From: Rhynchopus sp. YZ270_cl-10
Taxonomy: Eukaryota > Euglenozoa > Diplonemea > Diplonemida > Diplonemidae
Direction: 5' to 3'
DNA: 64,000 nt
Assembly: GCA_964035575.1 (NCBI GenBank)
Contig: OZ037858.1
Span: 1,302,001-1,366,000 of the forward strand
The notes under the pieces are model-generated. The model was not told where the DNA came from, did no database searches, and was given only the letters and a program-made list of their open reading frames with translations. Positions 40,516 to 51,473 of the stretch are shown piece after piece; the stretch's first letter is position 1; every line of letters begins with the position of its first letter. The position numbers and the translations under genes were made by a program.

Positions 40516-43500
40516 ATGGCTGAGCTTCATTCAGCCTTGCCGAGGCGAGCAGGACGGAGGAACCATAACGATCTTGCTTTGGGGGTGCCAGCGCACCTGC
40601 CACATGCTTCCAAGGACGCTACTGCAACACCTAATTTACCACCTTGCGGCTCGGCGCTTAAGTATGCAGTGCAACAGAGCGCTGCCTCAAACGCCGCTGC
40701 CGCTTCGCCTTTGGCCTCCTCCTCTACACACCTTTCTTGTGCAGTGCAGAATGCTGCTGCAGCGCTGCTTAGTGAGACACCATTGATGCAATCCTTAGGG
40801 GACTCCTGTCAACACATCTCTCAAACCCTTTCTGCACACATGAAGCACGCAGAATACCCCGACGGTGCCCCCATCCTGCAACCCCAACAAGGTGGCTCCG
40901 TGATGTTCCTCATCCTTTCCGGCAGTGCTGTGCTCTACGCTAATGGGACTGCCACCACCTATTCTGTGGGTAGTGTTATCAACGAAGTAGAACTCTTTTA
41001 CAATACCCCAAGGGAACATAAGGTGTTCGCAGTGGCGAAGGTGGAGGCATTGCAGCTTTCGAGAGTAGCTTTTAACAAGGTGGTCGAGAAGGAGGCTGGG
41101 GCAGGTCTGCTTTCGGAGTATTGCTTTGGGAAGCTGAAGGAAATTGTTTATGAGAAGCTGCTAGGGACCGGGTCGTTCCGAGCTGCGGTAGCAGAGCAGG
41201 ATGGGGTGCGGTTGGTAGAGGAGTGTGTAGCAGGAATGCGGCAGGTTAGCTTTCCGAAGGGAACTACGTTGACTCCTACCACCTCCTTTCATTTGATTAT
41301 GCGGGGGCGAACACGGGTCAGTGAAGATGTCGCTGGTGGTGACACCAGCAATGTCTACACGCTTTGCGAAGGAAGCGTTTTCGGTGAAGACACACTTCTC
41401 AGCGATCTGCCCGACTCAACAACTGTCACCACCCTCACGCACACTCAGATGTGGGTTCTCGACCGTGCCACCACCAAAACCGCTATGTTAAACCACCCCA
41501 AATCTGCCGCCCGTCTTGACGAAGTCTCCACCCGTTTTCTCGAAGGCGCGGTTCTCCCTAGACTCCTTCTCAAACTCCCATTTCTTTCCCCACTACGATC
41601 AGAAACGCTCCATAAACTCGCATTTTCTCTTCAAAAACGGGTTTTCTGTGCATCAGAAATCATCCAAAATGTTAAAGAAGAGGACATAAGCTTTGAGCAT
41701 GCGGCAATCATTTTGAAGGGAGAGCTTCTCGTAGAAGCGATAGGCGAGGATGGGGAGACCACATTGCGTGATGGCGACTCATTGAACAGTCTGGCTGTAT
41801 TGTATGTCTTGCCCAGACAACATAAGGTGACTGTGGTGAAGGAGAGTACGCTGTTCTGCTTAGAGAAGGACGCCTTCTGGAGGATTATTAAAGAGTCTGA
41901 AACGGAGAGTGCGACGCAGCAGATGCAAGCCATCGCGGAGAGGCTGCACCGTACGACAGTACTGTTTCCGATTATTTTGAAGATTCCTCTGTTTTCGATG
42001 CTCGCCTTCCAGAACAACCACGCCCTGTCAAGCTCCAACATGAACACAACGAACACCAATACAGCGACCTTCATCAACGATCTCATTGACAAAACAGAGC
42101 TTGTTGAAGTCGCAAATGGCGTCAATGATGATATTCTGTCTGGAGACGACGACGGAATTGACGATGGACGTCTTATCATTGTCATCAGCGGGTTTCTTGA
42201 TATCTTTGAGCGAGATGCTAACAGAACCTATGTGTCAACCGTACAGGATGGTGGATCGTACGGCCATTTATCGTTGCTTGAACCTACACCACGCACAACA
42301 AGGCTGGTTGCACGGCGTGCACAAGGTGCACCCTGTGTATATCTGATGTGTCTGACAAAGGATGCCTTCTCCAAACTTCTCAAGGAAACGCCGTCGGCTA
42401 AAGCAATCCGATCGTGTTCTTGGATGATCTTTCAGTCGGAGGTTCTCTTCGCATTGCTCCGTACGATGAAGGTGTTTGAAGGCTGTTCGCGTCATTTTTT
42501 GCATGAAGTGGTCAAGTTGCTCAAATTGAGTGAAAATGAGCCGGATTCGTATATAGGCTCAGAGGGGACACCAGGGTTCTTTGTTCTGCTCTCGAGAGGG
42601 AATCTGTCTGTGCGTCGTAATGGTGTTGATGCGCAGCCTATCCGTGATGGTGGAAACTGCGGGGCATTGAACCTATTTTGTGCAGCGCCGAGAACGACGT
42701 CTGTCTTCGTGGAGGAGCGTTCGGTGTACTTTACTTTGCATGCAGAGGATTTGGTGGGAATGCAGGAACAGTTTCCGAAGGATATGAAGCTCGGTGAGCG
42801 CAACAGTATTGAGCTGCTGCAGGCCGAGATTGTGCAGGTTCTTGCGAAGGATGGTCTCTTTTGCGTATGCAACGAGGCAACGTTGCGTAAGGTCGCTGAG
42901 CTCTTCTGTGCTGCACCCACTAAAACGTACCCTGCTGGTGCTGACATTGTGAAGGTGGGTGAAGGGGGGGAGAGTATGCTCTTTGTGTGTCAAGGTAAGG
43001 TGGACGTCTTTCTTGGTACCAAGCACCACGCTGTGCTCAACGACGGTGATATGTACGGTGGACCGGACCTCTTCTTCAGAAACGTTCGTGTCTTCCGCAT
43101 TGCGGCGAAGCACGACGTCATCCTGATGGAGCTCTCTGCGGACACCCTCAAGCACGCCCTGCAGCAGCCACAATACCTTGACGACTACACCCGCATCAGA
43201 CAGCGTGCTTCAGAAACCTTCCTGCAGGTCACCCTCACAAACCTGGTCCGTCTCGTCCCCGTCCTTTCCGCAGTCTCCCAAGAGGCAGCGCAGGCCGTCT
43301 CACAACGCATGGTGCACTCTGTCCACAAGAAGGGCGATGTGGTGGTCGAGACCGGCTGTGGCGGGAAGGAGGCGCTCTTTGTGTACTACGGCTCCGTCAA
43401 CGTGACGCGGTATGGCGAAACCTCTGTCGTGCATGAGGCAGGCAGTGTCGGGGAGGTGGCCCTCTTCTTCCCAATGCCGCGCAACTTCCGTGTTGTTGCG

Positions 43501-46500
43501 AACGAAGACACAGAGATGTACAGCCTCTCGCGCGAGGCCTACGTCGAGGAGATCGGCAGGTTCCCGAGAGACGCGCGCCTTGCAGAGAACACAGGGAAGT
43601 CCTTCCTCGAAATGCTGTTCTTCCGCTTCCTCAGAGAGGACTCACAGCTGTTCTACGACTGCACCAACACAGACGACTTTGTGCGCGACGTGGTCCCGCT
43701 GTTGCAGCAGCGCTTCTACAAGAAAGGTGAGGTCCTCACACAGTTTGGCGACTGCACGGGAGAAATGATCTTTGTCAGCCGCGGCGCCCTTACGAAGGCG
43801 ACACGCGCCTACGGACGGACGACCACCGAACACTTCAAAGACGGCGACTTCTGTTCTGAGGCGGTATTGGTCTTTGGCATACCACGTCTCTACGAGATCA
43901 CAGCAGATGCGGACTCCTTCTGCCTGGTGCTGAGACTCGAGGATTTTACACCCATCATGGAGAAGCACGGACGCCGTCCTGGCCTGCTGGACCTGAAGCT
44001 GCACTACCCTTCTTTGAAGGACTCTGTGACGGCAATCCCTCTGTTTAGAAAGTGCGGTCTGTCGCAGACGGAGTACGACCTGCCGACAGAGGTCATCGCC
44101 GCACTGCAACTGAAGCAGTACAAAAAAGGGGACAAAATCGTTGAGTTTGGTGAGGTCTTCGACTTCCTCTGCATAGTCGCGCGGGGTGAGGTTGTGGTCG
44201 AGGACCGCTTCTCCTTGCAGACTCTCCAGGACGGCGCTGTTTTTGGCTACGTCGAAGTTCTTCACGACCTGCCACGGGTCTTCAAAATCCACTGCGCCAA
44301 GGACACCTCCCTGCTCATTCTCTCCCGCGAGCACCTCAAGCAGATCATGGAAAAGAAGCCTGTTGAAGCAAAACTCGTCTCAGATGAGGCAGCCAACCTC
44401 TACTACGAGGCGCTTGCGGTGTACCTGAGACATCTCGATTCGGTTCAACTGTTATTGCAAAAGGCGGATGGGGTAGACAGTTATGGTTCCGCCGAAGTGG
44501 ATGCGTTTTTGTTTGAGGCTGCAAAATGCTTTGATTTGCGCGAATATACTGGGTCAGGCGAGGCTTCGAAGCGCTATGTCTGCGTAGAGCACAGTGCACG
44601 CGAGGAGGCTTTGTACTTAATCCTACAGGGCTCCCTGACGCTTGTTGAGAAGGACCGCGCCCTCATTGCCCTCAAGGACGGTGACGCTGCACAGGAGACT
44701 GCACTGATGTTCAAATCTCCTCGGGTCATCTCGCTCCGTATCGAAGAAACCACCCGAATCTTCGTGCTCTCACAGCAAAAATTCACGGCAGTCCTGGACA
44801 CAGTGCAAAACCCTGCCCTACACAAGGACATAAAAGCCTCCCTTACACACATCAACCGCCGCAACATCTTGCAGCGTCTTCTCAAGTCCACGTATCTCTT
44901 TCATTCCTGCAACGAAGCCTTTCTTGTAAGCATCACAGAGGTCATGACAGAGGAGAGTATTAAAAAGGGCGGCTTCCTTGCAAAGGCGGACCACGTTGGG
45001 GATGGGCTGATCTTTGTCAACCAAGGCAGTTTGGAGCTTTCTGAGCGCAACCAGGACGGCGAGCTGAAGTCTTCCACGCTGGTTGATGGGGAACACTTTG
45101 GGGAGATATCGCTTATCTACAAGACCGTGCAGGGGGCGAACCTGGTTGCGTTGGAGGACACAACGTTGTACCGGCTGTGTCAGCAGGACTTCCGCCGTAT
45201 TCTTGGGAAGTTCAGTGCGGAGGAGCTTGAGGTGAAGCACCTTGCAAAGATCAAGTATTACCACATTGCGTTGTTCCACATGATCCGTGCGGTGCCCTTC
45301 ATTGCGTCGACACGGTGCTATCCGTTCATCCGCGAGCTTGCCTTCCGTCTCTCCATGCGCGTGGTGGATGTGGGTGGCAGCATCTGCCAGGCGAACACCA
45401 CAGCAACGTACTCACGCCACGACGACTCGCTCTTCTGCACATCCGTCGCCATGGAGAACAGCGGGCTCGAAAAGTTTGACCTTCAACACCTCACAAAGGG
45501 GCGTGAAATGCTTTTCATCGACTCCGGGTCTGTTGAGATGACACGCGACCGACATGTTGAGAGCACACTTCTCAGCAACAGCTGGTTCGGCGCTGTGCGT
45601 CTTTTCTACGATGCACCACGTCTGCATACACTGACGGCAAAGTCCAAGACGACGATCTTTGCCTTAGAACGTACAGCATTCAACGAGGTGCTTGCTATGT
45701 TCCCTGCACTCATCCCACACATGGAAGCGAGTGGGCACAAGCTGCTCTCGCAGACAGTGTACCAAGAGATGTGCCGTCTCCGGAAGCAGCCGTCCTCTGT
45801 CTTTGCACGCTGTACGACACCACAGCACGCCGCCTTCTTACGCGACCTCTCCGCAGCCATGATACCCATTACAGGGAAGAGCGGTGACACAGCTGTAGGG
45901 AAGGAACAGGACCGCGACTGCATGCTGTTCCTTGCGCGTGGGAGGCTTCAAATTGTGAAGACGAAACCGATGTACTCGCGTGGCGAGGATGAAGCGGATG
46001 TGAAGGAGGCTCCGCAGACAGAACCTGGCGCGGACTCGCTGAGCAAGAACGGCGACGAGGAGGAGGATGAGGAGGAGGAAGGCGAGGAGGCATCGGAAGG
46101 AAGCTGGGATGATGATATGTTCGAAGACTCGCATCAACCCTTGGCTGTGTCGCCGCTAGCGTTCTCGCAGCCGAGCGCCTTTAAGTCGCGTCTATCTTCG
46201 CACTCCTCTCGCTCCTCTGCCGTCATCCTCCCCACGGCTGCTGATCCGCTAGAGGACGAGCACAGCTTTACGTACTACATAGTCGAGGGCACCTTCTTCT
46301 CGGAGATCTCTCTGTGTGAGTGCGACTGCCCCAGGTTTGAGGAGATCACCTTCGACACAGACGGTCTCTTGCTTGCACTGAAGAGAAGCGACTTCAACGC
46401 AGTTGTGGCGAAGCACAGCGCAGAGGTGTCGAAGTACCTCCTGCAGGCGATTCGGTCGCAATACTCGAAAACGATTCTGAGTGTGATTGTCTCGAATGTG

Positions 46501-49500
46501 GCCCTGTTTGAACGGTGCAAACACGACTGCGCCTTTATCACACGAGTCGTGAATGCGCTTGTCCCTAAGAAGTACTTAGAAGGCGACGTCATTGCGCCTG
46601 CAGAGCCTGAAGACGATGAAGAAGACGACGACGACGGCAACGAAATGCACCTCATCGTAAAGGGCACCCACGCCGCCTACGTCGGGAACAAGGCTGTGCG
46701 GGAGTACCGCGATGAGTCCTGCTTTGGCGAGATTGCGCTGATCTTTCACACCCCACGCACCGTGCAGCTGAAGTGTCTCACGGACAGCCAGCATTTCACT
46801 CTCAAGAAATGCGACTTCCAGAAGATCCTGAATCAACAGAAGCAGAACGTCATTGAAGACGTGCGTAGCATTGCGGAGACACGCTTTGAGAAGTACGTTT
46901 TGCAGGACCTTGTGAAGACGGTGCCGCTCTTCGTACGCTGCAGGGACAAGCAAATGATCCGCGAGGTGACGGAGCTGCTGCGTGCACGCCGCTACAACAA
47001 AGGCGACTATGTCATCTCGCAGGGCGAAGGCGGCGACGAGATGTTCTTCATCTCTCGTGGCCGTCTCTCCGTTGAGATAGGCGGCAACGTCGTGCACACA
47101 CTAAAGGACGGAAACTTCTTTGGCGAGATTGCGCTCCTCTATGACACACCACGTATCGCCTCCATTGTGGCACTCACAGAGTCCTACCTCTACTCGCTTT
47201 CAAACCAAGGCTTCCAAAACGTCATCAACAAATACCCCATGGAGGCCGCCTGGACGCGTGAGATCGCAGCATCGCGTCTCCGTAAGCATGTGCTGCACGA
47301 CATCGTCAAGAAGGTGCCCATCTTCAAGAACTGCGAAGAACCCTTCCTCACAACAGTGGTGAACCGCCTCAAGCCAAAGATGTTCAAGACAGACGACGTC
47401 ATCGTGCGTGAAGGTGAAGGTGGGAATGAGATGTACTTCATCTCCCGTGGCGAGCTTTGTGTGCTGATTGAGGGGCATATCGTGACGACGATGAAGGACG
47501 GCGACTTCTTCGGCGAGATTGCTGTGGTGTTTGACACGCCACGTACGGCGACGATCATCTCGAAGACCACCACGCAAGTGTTCATCCTTACGAAGAAGGA
47601 CTTCAAGAAGGTGATGCAGTCCGATGCGAATGTTGCTGCGGGTGTCGCGGCGATTGCGGAGGAGCGATTCCGGACACAGGTTGTGAACAGCTTCCTGAAG
47701 CAGGTATCCTTCTTCCGCGAGGCGTCTGATGTCTTCAGGCAGGAGCTTGCCGCACGGATGAAGATCCGGTACTACTCTCGGGACTCCGTGGTTGTGCAGG
47801 AGGGCGAGGGTGGCGACAAGATGTACTTCGTCTCACGTGGTGCGCTCTCCGTGAGGGTGGGGCGCAACGTTGTGCACACGATGCGCGACGGCGACCTGTT
47901 TGGCGAGGTGGCGCTCCTCTACGACACACCGCGTACCGCAACCATCACAGCGACTGCAAACTCGAACCTCCTCGTCCTGACGAAGACGGAGCTGGACAAC
48001 GTGCTTGAGCAATACCCCATTGAGGCGGGCGACATCCGCCGTCTTGCACGGTCGCGCTTCCAGCAGTTCGTCCTCTCCGACATGCTGCGCAAGGTGCCCT
48101 TCTTCAAGACATGCAAAGACGAGGTCTTCCTCCACGAGGTCGTCGAACGCCTTCTCCCACGCGGCTACGCACACAAAGAGATTGTCATCAAGGAGGGCGA
48201 GGGCGGGAATGAGATGTACTTTGTCTCCCGCGGGCAGCTCTCTGTCAGCGTCAACGACGTTGTCGTCTGCACACTCAAGGACGGCGACTTCTTTGGCGAA
48301 GTAGCCCTCGTCTACGACACACCACGCACTGCTACAATCCGTGTCAAAGGACGGTCACAACTCTTTGTTCTTACAAAACAAGACTTTGCAGAGGTAATGT
48401 CACGGTACACCGATTCCGCGAAGAACATCCGCGAGATAGCGCGGGACCGCTTCAAACAATTTGTTCTCAACGACTTGGTACGGAAGGTACCACTGTTCCG
48501 CACTGCACGGGATGATAAGGAGTTCATTGATGGAGTTGTAGACTTGCTGCGGCCACATATGTACGATGTGGGTGAGCCTGTCATACAGGAGGGAGAAGGT
48601 GGTGAATCGATGTACTTCATCTCGCGTGGCGAGCTGGATGTGCTGGTTGCCGGAGCCAAGGTGCACCTTCTGAAGGACGGCGACGTCTTCGGCGAGGTGG
48701 CGCTCATCTACTGCACCCCACGCACCGCCTCCATCATCCCGCGCACCTCCTGCCTCGTCCTCGAGCTTGCCCGCAAGGACTTCAGCATTCTCCTCGAAAA
48801 GCACACCGGGGTCTCCTCCAACGTGCACGCCATCGCAAAGCAGCGCCTCTACACCTTTGTGCTCCAGGACATAGTAAAAAAGGTGCCTCTCTTCAAAAAC
48901 TGTCAATCCGACGAATTCCTCGTAGATGTCGTCCGCTGCTTAGAACCAATCGGGTTTGAAGCAGAAGAATACGTCATCCATGAAGGTGAAGGCGGGGATG
49001 AAATGTACTTTGTCTCTCAAGGGGATTTGTCTGTGAGTGTCGGGAAGGATGTGGTGCACACCATGCATGACGGCGACTTCTTTGGTGAGATTGCCTTGAT
49101 TTATGACACCCCGCGAACAGCGTCGATCTTTGCAAAGACGAAATCGCAGCTGTTTGTTCTGAAGAAGGACGTTCTTTCGAACATCATGTCCTCCTACGAA
49201 GAGGAGTCCTTCCATATTAAGGTCGTTGCAAAACGCCGATTCGAAGATCACGTCCTCAACCAATTAGTCCGCAACGTTCCGATCTTCAAAAACTGCAAAC
49301 GCCCCTTTATTGACTCCATTGTACAAGCATTGCTTCCAAGAAAGGCGTCCAAGGGTGTGACACTTATCAGAGAAGGTGAAGGGGGCGATGAAATGTTCTT
49401 TATATCACGTGGTGAACTTTCCATCTCGATTCAAGGACGTCGCGTGCATAAAATGAAGGACGGTGACTTCTTTGGGGAGATTGCCCTGATTTATGACACC

Positions 49501-51246
49501 CCGCGCACTGCAACCATCATCTCACAGACACGAGGCAACCTTTATGTTTTAACCCGCCACGACTTCTGTCAGGTCTGCGAAAAATTCCCTGAGGAGGCCT
49601 CCTTCATCACCGACGTCGCAGCAGAACGCTTTGTGGTGTTCATCCGCGACATTGTCAAACGCAACCCCCTCTTCGCAAAGTGTTCCGACCCTTTCTTGCA
49701 GGCAATTGTACACGGTCTTACCCCCAAAACATACGAGCGTGGAGAGAATGTGGTAGTCGAAGGGGTAGGTGGGGATGAAATGTACTTTGTCTCTCGAGGG
49801 GAGTTGGAAGTGACGATCAATCAAACCAAGGTGCATACGATGAAGGATGGCGGGTATTTTGGTGAAGTTGCGTTGGTGTTTGATATTCCACGGACAGCAA
49901 CGATTGCAGCGTGCACGGAGACCAACCTCTTCATGTTAACTCGCGACGTCTTCAACGCCATTCTCACCGAACACCCAGACGACGCAGAAGCGGTTCTCCG
50001 CATCGCAAAGACACGTCTCCAAGGCTTTATCCTCAGCGACCTCGTCCGTAAAGTCCCTCTATTCAGCGACACAGCGCGAGACCTCTTCATCCGAGACGTA
50101 GTCGAATGCTTGGAACCGAAGATAATGGAAGAAGGGGAGCCCGTCATCCAAGAGGGCGAAGGGGGCGATGAAATGTACTTTGTCTCCCGCGGGGAGCTCT
50201 CGGTCACCGTCGAGGGGAGGGTGGTGCATACCGTAAAGGATGGCGACTTTTTTGGCGAAGTGGCCCTAATATATGACACCCCGCGGACGGCGTCGATCAC
50301 AGCGACGTCGCGCTCTCAGCTCTTCTTCCTGAAGAAGGCGGACTTCCAGAAGGTGATGATGCAGTACCCGAACGAACGCAAATCGATTGCAGAGATTGCG
50401 AGACGGCGCTTCAAACAATTTGTCCTGAACGACCTGGTTCGCAAGGTGCCTCTTTTCAAAGGGTGCACAGACGACACCTTCATCAACGATATCGTCGATC
50501 TCCTCAAACCTCACATGTACAAACCCACCGAAGCAATCATCCGCGAAGGCGAAGGCGGCGAAGGGATGTACTTTGTCTCACGTGGCGACCTTGATGTCAC
50601 CGTGGGTGGGAAGAAGGTGCACACCCTACGAGACGGGGACGTCTTTGGCGAAGTTGCGCTGATGTACTCCACACCCCGGACTGCTTCTATCACGGCCACA
50701 GTGCATTGCCTTGTCTTGGAACTGACTCGAAGCGACTTTACTGTGATTCTTTCGAACTACTCTTCGCTTGTAGAAGGCATCCGGACGATAGCGAAGGAAC
50801 GTCTCCGGACCTTCGTGTTGCAGGATTTGGTGAAGAAGGTCCCGTTGTTCCAGAACTGCCAGTCGGATGAGTTCTTGGATGAGGTGGTGCGGCTGTTGGA
50901 GCCTATTCAGTTTGAGGAGGAGGAGAACATCATTGTGGAGGGTGGTGATGGTGATGGGATGTTCTTTGTGAGTCAAGGGGAGCTTAAGGTTAGGGCTGCA
51001 GGTCTTGATGTGGGTGTGCTTCGTGATGGCGACTTCTTCGGCGAAATCGCGCTTGTATACGACACACCGCGCACAGCAACGATCACGACACTCTGCAAAA
51101 GCCAGCTCTTCCGACTCTCCCGCTCCGACTTCACTGCACTCTCCTCGCAATACAACCAAGAGTCCCTCGTCTTCAAGCAGGTCGCAAAGGAACGCTTCCG
51201 CAAGGTCCTCCGCGTCAGCGCGCTCCTCAAAGGGGCCGGCAAATGA
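40516..51246 (+). CDS. Giant protein of about 25 cyclic-nucleotide-binding domains
   Basis: A single exon encodes 3576 residues. The start was chosen at 40516, after the acceptor-like site; the frame is open from 40396. After about 110 Ala/Ser-rich residues the chain is a run of cNMP-binding domains at a pitch of about 131 residues, 25 by my count. Domains 16-25 (about 2290-3540) have a full phosphate-binding cassette, FGE(V/I)A followed by PRTA(T/S); domains 14 and 15 are near-complete; domains 1-13 have mostly lost the Glu or the Arg. Domain 13 is interrupted by an acidic insert (about 1825-1880). Conserved helices (RFxxFVLxDLVRKVPLF) link the domains. No kinase, channel, GEF or membrane segment is seen. 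It may act as a nucleotide-sensing scaffold or buffer; the ligand is unknown. Confidence 0.9.
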   Translation: MAELHSALPRRAGRRNHNDLALGVPAHLPHASKDATATPNLPPCGSALKYAVQQSAASNAAAASPLASSSTHLSCAVQNAAAALLSETPLMQSLGDSCQHISQTLSAHMKHAEYPDGAPILQPQQGGSVMFLILSGSAVLYANGTATTYSVGSVINEVELFYNTPREHKVFAVAKVEALQLSRVAFNKVVEKEAGAGLLSEYCFGKLKEIVYEKLLGTGSFRAAVAEQDGVRLVEECVAGMRQVSFPKGTTLTPTTSFHLIMRGRTRVSEDVAGGDTSNVYTLCEGSVFGEDTLLSDLPDSTTVTTLTHTQMWVLDRATTKTAMLNHPKSAARLDEVSTRFLEGAVLPRLLLKLPFLSPLRSETLHKLAFSLQKRVFCASEIIQNVKEEDISFEHAAIILKGELLVEAIGEDGETTLRDGDSLNSLAVLYVLPRQHKVTVVKESTLFCLEKDAFWRIIKESETESATQQMQAIAERLHRTTVLFPIILKIPLFSMLAFQNNHALSSSNMNTTNTNTATFINDLIDKTELVEVANGVNDDILSGDDDGIDDGRLIIVISGFLDIFERDANRTYVSTVQDGGSYGHLSLLEPTPRTTRLVARRAQGAPCVYLMCLTKDAFSKLLKETPSAKAIRSCSWMIFQSEVLFALLRTMKVFEGCSRHFLHEVVKLLKLSENEPDSYIGSEGTPGFFVLLSRGNLSVRRNGVDAQPIRDGGNCGALNLFCAAPRTTSVFVEERSVYFTLHAEDLVGMQEQFPKDMKLGERNSIELLQAEIVQVLAKDGLFCVCNEATLRKVAELFCAAPTKTYPAGADIVKVGEGGESMLFVCQGKVDVFLGTKHHAVLNDGDMYGGPDLFFRNVRVFRIAAKHDVILMELSADTLKHALQQPQYLDDYTRIRQRASETFLQVTLTNLVRLVPVLSAVSQEAAQAVSQRMVHSVHKKGDVVVETGCGGKEALFVYYGSVNVTRYGETSVVHEAGSVGEVALFFPMPRNFRVVANEDTEMYSLSREAYVEEIGRFPRDARLAENTGKSFLEMLFFRFLREDSQLFYDCTNTDDFVRDVVPLLQQRFYKKGEVLTQFGDCTGEMIFVSRGALTKATRAYGRTTTEHFKDGDFCSEAVLVFGIPRLYEITADADSFCLVLRLEDFTPIMEKHGRRPGLLDLKLHYPSLKDSVTAIPLFRKCGLSQTEYDLPTEVIAALQLKQYKKGDKIVEFGEVFDFLCIVARGEVVVEDRFSLQTLQDGAVFGYVEVLHDLPRVFKIHCAKDTSLLILSREHLKQIMEKKPVEAKLVSDEAANLYYEALAVYLRHLDSVQLLLQKADGVDSYGSAEVDAFLFEAAKCFDLREYTGSGEASKRYVCVEHSAREEALYLILQGSLTLVEKDRALIALKDGDAAQETALMFKSPRVISLRIEETTRIFVLSQQKFTAVLDTVQNPALHKDIKASLTHINRRNILQRLLKSTYLFHSCNEAFLVSITEVMTEESIKKGGFLAKADHVGDGLIFVNQGSLELSERNQDGELKSSTLVDGEHFGEISLIYKTVQGANLVALEDTTLYRLCQQDFRRILGKFSAEELEVKHLAKIKYYHIALFHMIRAVPFIASTRCYPFIRELAFRLSMRVVDVGGSICQANTTATYSRHDDSLFCTSVAMENSGLEKFDLQHLTKGREMLFIDSGSVEMTRDRHVESTLLSNSWFGAVRLFYDAPRLHTLTAKSKTTIFALERTAFNEVLAMFPALIPHMEASGHKLLSQTVYQEMCRLRKQPSSVFARCTTPQHAAFLRDLSAAMIPITGKSGDTAVGKEQDRDCMLFLARGRLQIVKTKPMYSRGEDEADVKEAPQTEPGADSLSKNGDEEEDEEEEGEEASEGSWDDDMFEDSHQPLAVSPLAFSQPSAFKSRLSSHSSRSSAVILPTAADPLEDEHSFTYYIVEGTFFSEISLCECDCPRFEEITFDTDGLLLALKRSDFNAVVAKHSAEVSKYLLQAIRSQYSKTILSVIVSNVALFERCKHDCAFITRVVNALVPKKYLEGDVIAPAEPEDDEEDDDDGNEMHLIVKGTHAAYVGNKAVREYRDESCFGEIALIFHTPRTVQLKCLTDSQHFTLKKCDFQKILNQQKQNVIEDVRSIAETRFEKYVLQDLVKTVPLFVRCRDKQMIREVTELLRARRYNKGDYVISQGEGGDEMFFISRGRLSVEIGGNVVHTLKDGNFFGEIALLYDTPRIASIVALTESYLYSLSNQGFQNVINKYPMEAAWTREIAASRLRKHVLHDIVKKVPIFKNCEEPFLTTVVNRLKPKMFKTDDVIVREGEGGNEMYFISRGELCVLIEGHIVTTMKDGDFFGEIAVVFDTPRTATIISKTTTQVFILTKKDFKKVMQSDANVAAGVAAIAEERFRTQVVNSFLKQVSFFREASDVFRQELAARMKIRYYSRDSVVVQEGEGGDKMYFVSRGALSVRVGRNVVHTMRDGDLFGEVALLYDTPRTATITATANSNLLVLTKTELDNVLEQYPIEAGDIRRLARSRFQQFVLSDMLRKVPFFKTCKDEVFLHEVVERLLPRGYAHKEIVIKEGEGGNEMYFVSRGQLSVSVNDVVVCTLKDGDFFGEVALVYDTPRTATIRVKGRSQLFVLTKQDFAEVMSRYTDSAKNIREIARDRFKQFVLNDLVRKVPLFRTARDDKEFIDGVVDLLRPHMYDVGEPVIQEGEGGESMYFISRGELDVLVAGAKVHLLKDGDVFGEVALIYCTPRTASIIPRTSCLVLELARKDFSILLEKHTGVSSNVHAIAKQRLYTFVLQDIVKKVPLFKNCQSDEFLVDVVRCLEPIGFEAEEYVIHEGEGGDEMYFVSQGDLSVSVGKDVVHTMHDGDFFGEIALIYDTPRTASIFAKTKSQLFVLKKDVLSNIMSSYEEESFHIKVVAKRRFEDHVLNQLVRNVPIFKNCKRPFIDSIVQALLPRKASKGVTLIREGEGGDEMFFISRGELSISIQGRRVHKMKDGDFFGEIALIYDTPRTATIISQTRGNLYVLTRHDFCQVCEKFPEEASFITDVAAERFVVFIRDIVKRNPLFAKCSDPFLQAIVHGLTPKTYERGENVVVEGVGGDEMYFVSRGELEVTINQTKVHTMKDGGYFGEVALVFDIPRTATIAACTETNLFMLTRDVFNAILTEHPDDAEAVLRIAKTRLQGFILSDLVRKVPLFSDTARDLFIRDVVECLEPKIMEEGEPVIQEGEGGDEMYFVSRGELSVTVEGRVVHTVKDGDFFGEVALIYDTPRTASITATSRSQLFFLKKADFQKVMMQYPNERKSIAEIARRRFKQFVLNDLVRKVPLFKGCTDDTFINDIVDLLKPHMYKPTEAIIREGEGGEGMYFVSRGDLDVTVGGKKVHTLRDGDVFGEVALMYSTPRTASITATVHCLVLELTRSDFTVILSNYSSLVEGIRTIAKERLRTFVLQDLVKKVPLFQNCQSDEFLDEVVRLLEPIQFEEEENIIVEGGDGDGMFFVSQGELKVRAAGLDVGVLRDGDFFGEIALVYDTPRTATITTLCKSQLFRLSRSDFTALSSQYNQESLVFKQVAKERFRKVLRVSALLKGAGK

Positions 51247-51450
51247 CGAACCCTATCTCTTCGTGCAAATATTGTTCTGCACGAGACAAAAAAAAAACGC
51301 CTCATTCCTGAGACATTTTTCGTCACATTTTTTTTAACCCTTTTTTATGGTAAGAGCTTTGCCCGCCTTCGACTCAGACATCCATACTTTTTCACTCCCT
51401 CTTTTCCCTCCTCTCCTCTCTTCTCTTCTCCTCTCCCCTACACCACTACA

Positions 51451-51451
51451 G
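51451..51451 (+). promoter_or_regulatory. Candidate trans-splice acceptor, BILBO1-like gene
   Basis: A long CT-rich tract (about 51389-51445) ends in CACTACAG, 22 bp before the ATG at 51474. The whole spacer from the previous stop is 227 bp. Confidence 0.55.
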
Positions 51452-51473
51452 GGCACAAATATAATCCACTCCG

